From the NCBI GenBank assembly GCA_020216965.1, contig JAIWOJ010000204.1, positions 1-5,181 on the forward strand: 5,181 nt of DNA. Reading direction: 5' to 3'. The stretch comes from Prosthecobacter sp. (GTDB taxonomy: Bacteria > Verrucomicrobiota > Verrucomicrobiia > Verrucomicrobiales > Verrucomicrobiaceae). Positions within the stretch are counted from its first letter, which is position 1. Each line of letters starts with the position of its first letter. The notes beneath the pieces were generated by a model. The model saw only the letters and a program-made list of their open reading frames with translations, ran no database searches and was not told the origin of the DNA. Both the position numbers and the translations under genes were made by a program. Positions 1 to 5,181 of this stretch are shown here, piece after piece.

Positions 1-1821
1 TTCTTCTGCCAGATCGAGGCAGCGGAGACGGCCATCTGGCTGACCGAGGTCGCTCCCCACACGGTGCCGGGAAAGAAAATCCTCGCTTACCTCGACAGTG
101 CCAATGCGGAGGCGAACCCCGAACTCAACCGCCTGGCGCTGAAACTCGCCACCGGAGCGGGCAAGACCACGGTCATGGCCATGCTCATCGCGTGGCAGAC
201 CATCAATGCGGTGCGCCGTCCGGGCAGCAAGATGTTCACCCGTGGTTTCCTGCTCGTTTCTCCCGGGCTCACGATTCGTGACCGCCTCCGGGTGTTGCTG
301 CCGAATGACAGCGAGAACTACTACACCACCCGCGAGCTGGTGCCGCAGGAGTTCGCCGATGAGATCAAGAAGGCCACCATCGTCATCACCAACTACCACG
401 CCTTCAAGCTGCGTGAGCGCATTGAAATCTCCAAAGGCGGCAAGCAGCTCCTCAAAGGCCGCACCGGCGAGGAGCTGCAAACGCAGGAGACCGAGGGCCA
501 GATGATCCAGCGGGTCATGCCCGGCCTCATGGGCATGAAAAACATCCTCGTGATCAATGATGAGGCGCATCACTGCTACCGCGAGCGGCAGGCCCGCGAC
601 GAGGACTTTATTGATGACAAGGGCAACAAGCTCGAAGGCGAGGACCTCAAGGCTGCCAAGGAGCATGCCAAGAAGGAAAACGAAGCCGCCCGCCTCTGGA
701 TCAGCGGCCTGGAAATTGTGAAACGAAAGCTCGGCCTCACCCGCGTCATTGATCTTTCCGCCACGCCCTTCTTCCTGGCCGGGTCCGGCTATCGCGAGGG
801 CACCATGTTCCACTGGACCATGAGCGACTTCTCCCTCATGGACGCCATCGAGTGCGGCATCGTCAAGCTGCCCCGCGTGCCCATCGCCGACAATCTGCCC
901 AACGTGGACCAGCCCATGTTCCGCGACCTGTGGAAGCACATCGGCAAGAAGATGCCGAAGTCTGGCCGCAGCAAAGGCGGTCATCTTGATCCGAACTCCC
1001 TGCCGCCTCAGCTCATGACGGCGCTGGATGCGCTTTACGGGCACTACAAAAAGACCTTCGAGACTTGGGAAGCACAAAACACCGCCGTCCCGCCCTGCTT
1101 CATCGTGGTGTGCAACAACACCGCCTCCTCAAAGCTCGTCTATGACTATATCTCCGGCTGGCGCACGCCCAAGGCGGACGGCAGCAGCGAGTTCAATGAC
1201 GGACGCCTGCCCTTGTTCCGTAATTTTGATGAGCACGGCAATCCCCTGCCCAAGCCCAACACCCTGCTGATCGACAGCCAGCAGCTGGAGGCGGGCGAAG
1301 CTCTGGATGACCAGTTCAAAGCCGCGGCCGCCGATGAACTGGAGCGCTTCCGCCGGGCCATCGTCGAGCGCACCGGCAATGCCAAGGACGCCGCCAACCT
1401 CACCGATCAGGACATTCTCCGCGAGGTCATGAACACCGTCGGCAAGGCCGGCCAGCTCGGCGGCCACATCCGCTGCGTGGTCTCCGTGGCCATGCTCACC
1501 GAGGGCTGGGATGCCAACAACGTCACCCACGTACTTGGCGTCCGCGCTTTCGGCACCCAGCTCCTTTGTGAGCAGGTCCTCGGACGCGCTCTGCGCCGCC
1601 TGTCCTACGAGATCAACGAGGATGGACCAGACCAAGGGAAGTTCAGCGTCGAGTATGCGGATGTCTTCGGCATCCCCTTCGACTTCACCGCGCAATCCGT
1701 CGAAGCTCCCGTCCAGAAGCCGCGTGAAACGATTACGGTCAAAGCCATGCGTCCTGAGCGGGATCATTTGGAAATCCGTTTCCCCCCGCGTCTCCGGCTA
1801 TCGCGTCGAACTGCCGGATGA
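1..1821 (+). CDS. Restriction enzyme, superfamily 2 helicase/translocase part (partial at 5' end, frameshifted at 3' end)
   Basis: This is the ATP-driven DNA translocase half of a cytoplasmic restriction enzyme. The frame is open from base 1, and the first residues (FFCQIEAAETAIWL) look like the conserved segment just ahead of the ATP site, so the GTG at 64 is not the true start. Numbering from base 1, the superfamily 2 motifs appear in order: Walker A TGAGKTT at 51-57 (K55), a motif Ia-like LLVSPGLTIRDRL segment, ITNYHAF near 125, the DEAH box at 187-190, SATPF at 253-257, TEGWDANNV at 500-508 and QVLGRALRR at 525-533 with the arginine finger region. All key residues are present. From about residue 596 the frame turns into an unrelated short tail (PRLRLSRRTAG) ending at 1821, which I read as frameshift nonsense. 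The family call is from remembered similarity; the helicase assignment is certain. Confidence 0.88.
   Translation, partial: FFCQIEAAETAIWLTEVAPHTVPGKKILAYLDSANAEANPELNRLALKLATGAGKTTVMAMLIAWQTINAVRRPGSKMFTRGFLLVSPGLTIRDRLRVLLPNDSENYYTTRELVPQEFADEIKKATIVITNYHAFKLRERIEISKGGKQLLKGRTGEELQTQETEGQMIQRVMPGLMGMKNILVINDEAHHCYRERQARDEDFIDDKGNKLEGEDLKAAKEHAKKENEAARLWISGLEIVKRKLGLTRVIDLSATPFFLAGSGYREGTMFHWTMSDFSLMDAIECGIVKLPRVPIADNLPNVDQPMFRDLWKHIGKKMPKSGRSKGGHLDPNSLPPQLMTALDALYGHYKKTFETWEAQNTAVPPCFIVVCNNTASSKLVYDYISGWRTPKADGSSEFNDGRLPLFRNFDEHGNPLPKPNTLLIDSQQLEAGEALDDQFKAAAADELERFRRAIVERTGNAKDAANLTDQDILREVMNTVGKAGQLGGHIRCVVSVAMLTEGWDANNVTHVLGVRAFGTQLLCEQVLGRALRRLSYEINEDGPDQGKFSVEYADVFGIPFDFTAQSVEAPVQKPRETITVKAMRPERDHLEIRFPPRLRLSRRTAG
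1782..1787 (+). other. Six-C homopolymer at the frame break
   Basis: The run TTTCCCCCCGCG contains six C. With five C the codons read TTC CCC CGC GTC (F P R V) and the helicase frame flows into the nuclease frame without a stop. With six C the frame ends at 1821. This is the simplest single-base explanation for the split gene. CCC-C is also a known slippery context for +1 shifting on proline tRNA, so recoding cannot be excluded, but no stimulator such as an in-frame stop directly at the site is visible. Confidence 0.8.
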
Positions 1822-2728
1822 ACGCCTGGAGGCCAGCTTCAACGACGACTCCCACATGGAGATTACCCCGGAGGAAGTCGGCTCCTCGGAGGTCCTGAAC
1901 TCAGGCATCATCGGCGAACCAGTGGAGATGAATCTCATCCACACCGGCGATGTCCGCCCCTCCCAGGTGCTTTACGAACTGACCTCCCACATCATCCTGC
2001 ACAAGTGGCGTGCGCCGGATGAGTCACCCCAGCTCCAGCTCTTCGGCCAGATCAAGCGCATCGCCAAGCAGTGGCTGGACGGCTACCTGCATTGCAAAGG
2101 CGGCACTTATCCCGCCCAGCTCAAATACAAGGTGCTCGCCAATCGGGCCGCCGAAAAGATCGCCGCCGCCATCACCCGGCATTTCAAGAACGAGCGCCCC
2201 ATCACCGCCCTGCTGGATCCCTACAATCCCGCCGGGTCCACCAAGCACGTCCGCTTCACCACTTCCAAGACACTGCGCTGGGAGACCAGCCCGGAGAAGT
2301 GCCACATCAACTGGGTCATCCTCGATAGCGATTGGGAGAGCGAGTTCTGCCGCGTGGCCGAACAGCATCCCAAAGTCGTCGCCTACGCCAAGAACCACAA
2401 CCTCGGCCTGGAGGTGCCCTACCACTTCGGCGGAGAGCTGCGCCGCTACATTCCCGACTTCATCGTGCTCGTGGACGACGGTCACGGCCCGGATGACCTG
2501 CTCCACCTCATCGTCGAGATCAAAGGTTACCGCGGGCAGGACGCCGTCGCCAAGGCGGAGACCATGACCACCTACTGGGTGCCCGGCGTGAACCACCTCA
2601 AAACCCACGGCCGCTGGGCCTTCGCCGAGTTCTGCGATGTCTATGAAGTCCAGGCCGACTTCGCCGCCAAGGTGGAGGCGCAATTTGAGGAGATGATTGA
2701 ATCGGCAACCACTGCACAAAAATCGTGA
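1787..2728 (+). CDS. Restriction enzyme, C-terminal PD-(D/E)xK nuclease part (frameshifted)
   Basis: This frame holds the DNA-cleaving end of the enzyme. The reading continues directly from the helicase part at 1787; if translated alone, the first in-frame ATG is at 1856, giving 290 residues. Counting from 1787, the last third contains a PD-(D/E)xK site: IPDF with D224 (bases 2456-2458), then IVEIKGYR with E244 and K246 (2516-2524), preceded by GLEVPYHFGG that fits the first helix and strand of the fold. The region before it (DVRPSQVLYELTSHIILHKW and onward) is alpha-helical-looking linker typical of Res-type proteins. The catalytic triad is complete, so loss of function would come only from the frame break. 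The stop is at 2726-2728, followed by an AT-rich spacer with no obvious terminator hairpin. Confidence 0.85.
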   Translation, partial: RVSGYRVELPDERLEASFNDDSHMEITPEEVGSSEVLNSGIIGEPVEMNLIHTGDVRPSQVLYELTSHIILHKWRAPDESPQLQLFGQIKRIAKQWLDGYLHCKGGTYPAQLKYKVLANRAAEKIAAAITRHFKNERPITALLDPYNPAGSTKHVRFTTSKTLRWETSPEKCHINWVILDSDWESEFCRVAEQHPKVVAYAKNHNLGLEVPYHFGGELRRYIPDFIVLVDDGHGPDDLLHLIVEIKGYRGQDAVAKAETMTTYWVPGVNHLKTHGRWAFAEFCDVYEVQADFAAKVEAQFEEMIESATTAQKS

Positions 2729-2752
2729 TTTATGTTTATTCCTGGATTTCAA

Positions 2753-2770
2753 ATTGCAAGTTCGTGCAAT
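2753..2770. promoter_or_regulatory. Dyad ATTGCA-N6-TGCAAT, possible operator
   Basis: The two six-base arms are perfect inverted repeats separated by six bases, and the spacer adds one more symmetric G/C pair. It sits in the AT-rich spacer 120 bases ahead of the Fic gene. A looser relative, TGCA-N8-TGCA, lies at 2823-2838. Such a site is what a dimeric winged-helix or other helix-turn-helix repressor would bind; the Fic protein downstream carries a winged helix, so autoregulation is possible. Symmetry is seen; function is inferred. Confidence 0.35.
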
Positions 2771-2885
2771 CTTCAGCCACAATAAACAAAAATACGCTTT
2801 TTCGTTCATTCATCTCGCAAAGTGCATCAAATGGTGCAATAATCACGCCCAATTAAACACAATCATCAATTTTCGTTCATTCGTC
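2764..2885 (+). repeat. Two-unit imperfect tandem repeat, period about 70 bases
   Basis: Unit 1 (2764-2814) and unit 2 (2834-2885) share an exact 7-mer GTGCAAT (2764-2770 and 2834-2840) and an exact 13-mer TTTTCGTTCATTC (2799-2811 and 2870-2882), in the same order, with offsets of 70 and 71. Between them AAT(T)AAACA-like stretches also align with scattered mismatches. The spacing is close to seven helical turns. The whole spacer 2729-2889 is about 36% GC, far below the flanking genes. It could be a duplicated promoter/operator or the scar of an insertion. Confidence 0.5.
2834..2863 (+). promoter_or_regulatory. Candidate promoter for the Fic gene
   Basis: GTGCAA (2834-2839) and CACAAT (2858-2863) are spaced by 18 bases and would place the transcript start near 2870, about 20 bases ahead of the ATG at 2890. 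The same pair with the same 18-base spacing (TTGCAA 2754-2759, CACAAT 2778-2783) occurs in the first repeat unit, so there may be two promoters. Matches to a sigma-70 consensus are only partial and AT-rich DNA yields such boxes by chance. Confidence 0.25.
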
Positions 2886-2889
2886 AGCC

Positions 2890-4044
2890 ATGCTGCGCGG
2901 TCCCACCGGCCACTTCACCACCATCTCCACTGTGGGTGAGACGGCTCGTGCTTTTGTGCCCCACCCGCTGCCTCCTGACCCTCCGTTAGAGCTGGCAGGT
3001 GAGTTGGAAAGCCTGTTGGACGCCGCAGCCACCGCCATCGGCAGGCTGGATGGCATTTCCCTCGTGCTGCCTGATCCTCAGCTTTTTATCTATACCTATG
3101 TCCGGCAGGAGGCGGTACTTTCCTCCCAGATTGAGGGCACCCAATCCTCCTTGTCCGACCTCCTGCGGCATGAGCTGGACGGCGCACCCGCCGCCCTGCT
3201 GGATGATGTGACCGAGGTCTCCTGCTACGTGGATGCCATGCAGCACGGGCTGGCGCGGCTTCAGCAGGGAGAGCCACTTTCCCTGCGCTTGCTTCGGGAC
3301 ATTCATGCCCGCCTCCTGGCTCATGGTCGGGGCAGCGGGAAACAGCCCGGCGAGTTCCGCCGCAGCCAGAACTGGATCGGCGGCAGCCGCCCGGGCAATG
3401 CCAGCTTTGTGCCCCCGCCGCCGGACGCCGTCATTGACTGCATGGGGGCGCTGGAAAAATTTCTCCACAACGACCCCGTGCGCACCCGGCCGCTGCTCAA
3501 GGCCGCCCTGGCTCATGTGCAGTTCGAGACCATCCACCCCTTCCTGGATGGCAACGGCCGCCTGGGCCGTCTGCTCATCACCTTTCTGCTTTGTGCCGAA
3601 GGCGTCCTCCGGCAGCCCATGCTCTACCTCTCCCTGCACTTCAAACGCCATCGCGCCGAATACTACCGGCTGCTCCAGGAGGTGCGAGAGACTGGCATCT
3701 GGGAGGATTGGCTCCGCTTCTTCCTGGAAGGCATAATCCAGACCTCCGAAACCGCCACCCGCACCGCCACCCGCCTGCTGGACCTCTTTCAGCGGGACCG
3801 CGCCCGCCTCGCCGACGAAGCCGCCTCCGTGCTCCGCCTTCACCAGCTCCTCCAGCAGCACCCGGTCACCCACGCCATGAGCGCCGCCCGGAGCCTGGGC
3901 ATCGCCCATCCCACCGCCGCCCGCTCCCTGCGCAGGCTGGCTGAAATGGGCGTCGTTCGCGAGCTGTCCGACAGCTCCTACCGCCGCTTCTACGCCTACT
4001 CAGGGTATCTGGACATCCTCAAAGATACCGACCCACCTTCCTGA
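2890..4044 (+). CDS. Fic family protein, class II, with C-terminal winged helix (probable AMP transferase)
   Basis: Fic enzymes usually transfer AMP from ATP to a hydroxyl side chain of a target protein in the cytoplasm. The protein is 384 residues, the usual length for the stand-alone Fic_N plus Fic plus winged-helix type. The N-terminal part has the inhibitory helix motif SSQIEG (S78, E82, G83) that marks class II self-inhibited enzymes. The flap region reads QNWIGGSRPGNASFVPPPP (160-178). The catalytic motif HPFLDGNGRLGR is complete at 216-227, with H216 as the general base and D220 for metal. Residues about 314-372 form a winged helix (SAARSLGIAHPTAARSLRRL). ATG 2890 is the only plausible start, because an in-frame stop lies at 2854-2856 with no start codon between; no Shine-Dalgarno sequence is visible. 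The AT-rich spacer suggests its own promoter. The target is unknown. Confidence 0.93.
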   Translation: MLRGPTGHFTTISTVGETARAFVPHPLPPDPPLELAGELESLLDAAATAIGRLDGISLVLPDPQLFIYTYVRQEAVLSSQIEGTQSSLSDLLRHELDGAPAALLDDVTEVSCYVDAMQHGLARLQQGEPLSLRLLRDIHARLLAHGRGSGKQPGEFRRSQNWIGGSRPGNASFVPPPPDAVIDCMGALEKFLHNDPVRTRPLLKAALAHVQFETIHPFLDGNGRLGRLLITFLLCAEGVLRQPMLYLSLHFKRHRAEYYRLLQEVRETGIWEDWLRFFLEGIIQTSETATRTATRLLDLFQRDRARLADEAASVLRLHQLLQQHPVTHAMSAARSLGIAHPTAARSLRRLAEMGVVRELSDSSYRRFYAYSGYLDILKDTDPPS

Positions 4045-4080
4045 TTGCTGATCGAATTTCCGGCAGACGCATCAGCCTGC

Positions 4081-4094
4081 TAATAAAAATATTA
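4081..4094. promoter_or_regulatory. AT-only inverted repeat TAATA-AAAA-TATTA, possible promoter region
   Basis: A perfect 5+4+5 inverted repeat made only of A and T lies 37 bases after the Fic stop and 122 bases before the NYN gene, in otherwise GC-rich DNA. It contains -10-like hexamers but no convincing -35 box is found at the right distance. It may mark the promoter for the NYN and downstream genes. The rest of 4045-4111 shows no RNA gene or clear terminator. Confidence 0.2.
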
Positions 4095-4111
4095 CCCTTT
4101 GCATTTCAGGC

Positions 4112-4219
4112 ATGAACACTCATTTTACGCACATCCGCCCCTTGAGAGTAGGACCGCTCGTTGATCCTGAGCGTGCGCCGAAATCCTGGGGCTTTTTTGT
4201 GGAGACGATGCTGCCATGA
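4112..4219 (+). CDS. Possible 35-residue leader ORF overlapping the NYN start
   Basis: An ATG at 4112 opens a frame that runs without a stop to TGA at 4217-4219 and overlaps the NYN start as ATGA, the classic arrangement for translational coupling. The product begins MNTHFTHIRPLRVGPL and ends GFFVETMLP; I recognise no family. The only purine run ahead of it (AGG at 4108-4110) is too close to the ATG to be a good ribosome site, and third-position GC is lower than in the neighbours. A 35-codon open frame is not rare by chance, so this is tentative. Confidence 0.22.
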   Translation: MNTHFTHIRPLRVGPLVDPERAPKSWGFFVETMLP

Positions 4220-5109
4220 GAACCCGCCGCATTGCCATTCTCATTGATGGCGGCTTTTTCATCAAAAGGCTGTCCAAGCTGGTCGAGGCGCAATACCGCG
4301 ACTCCGCGCAAGCAGTGGCTGAGACCGCCTACTGGATGTGCAAACGCCATGTCCAAAAGCTCATCGGTGAGCAGTTCAGCAGGCCGCGCAGCCGCTGGCT
4401 GGATCACGTTTATCGCATGTTCTATTACGATGCGTCGCCCTACGACGGCATCGCCCATCATCCGATGACCAACGCACAGATCCAGTTTGGCAGGACTCCC
4501 GACGCTGTTTTCCGCAATGACTTGTTTGCAGCTCTCCGCCGTCAGCGAAAGTTTGCCCTCCGGCTTGGCAAGGTGACGAAGGAAGACGGCTGGCATGTCC
4601 GCAGCACGGACATGACCAAAAAACTTCTCCGCACCCGCGAGTGGCTGCAAGTTTTTGACGCTGCCATTCAGCAGGCTACCGGCGGACAAGCTCCAGCTGC
4701 GCTGACTCCGGCGCAGGCCGCCCAGCTCCAAAAAATCGCGGATGCCTGGCGTTCCCTGACTGCTGATGATCTCAAGCTCGGTCTGCGCCAGAAAGGCGTG
4801 GATATGAGGATCGGTATCGACATCACCACGCTCACCCTCAAGAAACAGGTGGACACCATCATCCTCATCACTGGAGACAGCGATTTCGTGCCCGCCGCCA
4901 AGGTGGCAAGACGTGAAGGAGTGGAGTTCATTCTCGATCCACTCTGGCAGTCCGTGAATGATGACCTGCACGAACATGTGGACGGGGTGATGTCCGCCTT
5001 CAGAAATCCTGCCTCGCAACGTGGAGAAGACGAAGGAGATGACTTGGCACCCGCCCAGCCTGCTCCAGTTTCCCCTGCTGCCACACCCCCAGCCTCAACG
5101 GATCCATAA
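4216..5109 (+). CDS. NYN (PIN-like) domain protein, probable ribonuclease
   Basis: NYN domains belong to the PIN-like metal-dependent nuclease fold and usually cleave RNA in the cytoplasm. The protein is 297 residues. Strand 1 carries RIAILIDGGFF with acidic D11; FYYDASPY follows at 69-76; KGVDMRIGIDITTL (193-206) provides D196 and D202; ITGDSDFVPAAKVAR (218-232) provides D221 and D223, and VEFILDPLWQSVNDDL follows. These conserved acids are all in place. The core is split by a long segment (about 80-190) larger than in minimal NYN domains, probably helical and perhaps for substrate or partner binding. The tail (about 265-297) is acidic then rich in Pro and Ala, likely disordered. GGAG at 4201-4204, 11 bases before the ATG, may serve as ribosome site. 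The in-frame stop at 4168 excludes a much earlier start. It probably shares a transcript with the next gene, six bases away. Confidence 0.85.
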   Translation: MRTRRIAILIDGGFFIKRLSKLVEAQYRDSAQAVAETAYWMCKRHVQKLIGEQFSRPRSRWLDHVYRMFYYDASPYDGIAHHPMTNAQIQFGRTPDAVFRNDLFAALRRQRKFALRLGKVTKEDGWHVRSTDMTKKLLRTREWLQVFDAAIQQATGGQAPAALTPAQAAQLQKIADAWRSLTADDLKLGLRQKGVDMRIGIDITTLTLKKQVDTIILITGDSDFVPAAKVARREGVEFILDPLWQSVNDDLHEHVDGVMSAFRNPASQRGEDEGDDLAPAQPAPVSPAATPPASTDP

Positions 5110-5115
5110 ATTTTC

Positions 5116-5181
5116 ATGCCAAAAAAATCCACCAGCGCCCCCAAGTCCGTCGAGGCCCTCAAGCATCCGGGGGACAAGCGC
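5116..5181 (+). CDS. N-terminus of a possible site-specific DNA (adenine) methyltransferase, cut by window edge
   Basis: ATG at 5116 opens a frame that runs to the right edge, giving 22 residues. It starts MPKKSTSAPKSVEALKHPGD and continues with K, R. The lysine-rich start followed by (V)xALKHxxDKR resembles the beginning of methyltransferases that accompany BPTD_3080-type restriction enzymes, where the next residues usually read (x)NIPTAE; that part lies outside the window. No catalytic motif is visible here, so the product call rests on a short remembered likeness plus context. The six-base gap to the NYN stop supports one operon. No Shine-Dalgarno sequence is seen, so translation may depend on coupling to the NYN gene. 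Confidence 0.55.
   Translation, partial: MPKKSTSAPKSVEALKHPGDKR

Larger units (their letters stand above)
1..2728 (+). pseudogene. Frameshifted type III Res-like restriction endonuclease (BPTD_3080-like), 5' end outside window
   Basis: This entry joins the two parts described separately below into one ancestral gene. The frame entering at base 1 carries the helicase motors and the frame ending at 2728 carries the nuclease; the switch falls at a six-C run (1782-1787). Reading across it with one C skipped gives ...EIRFP then RVSGYRVELPDERL..., which matches my memory of the uninterrupted family sequence at this point. The joined product is about 908 residues in the window, and family members are roughly 950-1000, so some 50-100 N-terminal residues lie to the left. 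Seen: both domains, the homopolymer and the frame change. Inferred: that they were one gene. A sequencing or assembly indel, a true inactivating mutation, phase variation or +1 frameshifting would all look the same here. Confidence 0.8.

Noticed and set aside
64..66. GTG as the start codon of the restriction gene
   Set aside because: The frame is open to base 1, and the residues before it (FFCQIEAAETAIWL) look like conserved coding sequence, so the true start is left of the window.
2024..2809. 261-residue minus-strand frame opposite the nuclease domain and part of the AT-rich spacer
   Set aside because: Composition is that of a shadow frame, with no ribosome site or motif; the plus strand carries the PD-(D/E)xK domain.
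2729..2889. CRISPR-like or phage attachment-like repeat array
   Set aside because: There are only two imperfect units without uniform spacers, no adjacent cas or integrase gene, and no tRNA end, so neither interpretation is supported.
2697..2939. 80-residue plus-strand frame spanning the AT-rich spacer
   Set aside because: It needs a TTG start inside the nuclease gene, overlaps the Fic start out of frame, and its middle is made of the tandem repeat; no domain is recognisable.
2986..3909. 307-residue open frame on the minus strand opposite the Fic gene
   Set aside because: Gly/Ala/Gln-rich product without a recognisable fold, fully opposite a gene with complete Fic motifs; a codon-bias shadow.
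4177..4198. Terminator-like GC stem followed by six T ahead of the NYN gene
   Set aside because: The stem has only about four pairs around a mismatch and an eight-base loop, and it sits just 17 bases before a start codon; too weak to annotate as a terminator.
4120..5019. 299-residue open frame on the minus strand opposite the NYN gene
   Set aside because: It is antisense to a gene with clear NYN motifs, its product shows no recognisable domain, and long antisense frames are common where third codon positions are GC-rich.

Overview
The window is GC-rich bacterial DNA (coding parts roughly 60% GC) in which all supported genes lie on the plus strand. It looks like part of a defence island: a restriction-modification-like locus carrying two extra enzymes. 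Two gene starts (2890 and 5116) lack a clear Shine-Dalgarno sequence, which is common in Verrucomicrobiota, Planctomycetota and similar phyla. I would guess a verrucomicrobial or related environmental bacterium, but this rests on style rather than a marker gene and is weak.

Layout. Positions 1-2728 hold the body and 3' end of a large helicase-nuclease resembling the type III restriction (Res) subunit-like BPTD_3080 family. Its true start lies left of the window. The reading frame is broken at a run of six C at 1782-1787: the helicase motors are in one frame (to 1821) and the PD-(D/E)xK nuclease domain is in the next frame (to 2728). Removing one C gives a continuous protein of about 908 residues within the window. 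Positions 2729-2889 are a 161-base AT-rich spacer (about 36% GC by hand count) with an imperfect tandem repeat of about 70 bases, a TGCA-type dyad and a possible promoter. Positions 2890-4044 encode an intact class II Fic protein with its inhibitory helix, complete Fic motif and a C-terminal winged helix. Positions 4045-4215 are a second spacer holding a small AT-only inverted repeat and a possible 35-codon leader ORF that overlaps the next start. Positions 4216-5109 encode a NYN (PIN-like) domain protein, probably a nuclease. Six bases later, at 5116, a new ORF starts and runs off the right edge; its first 22 codons resemble the N-terminus of the adenine methyltransferases that partner this type of restriction enzyme.

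How they may work together (inference). The helicase-nuclease would cut unmodified invading DNA and the right-edge gene, if a methyltransferase, would protect the host. The Fic protein (probable AMP transfer to a target protein) and the NYN protein (probable RNA cleavage) would be accessory effectors that stop growth or degrade RNA when restriction fails. If the frameshift is real, the restriction arm is off or phase-variable while the accessory genes stay intact.
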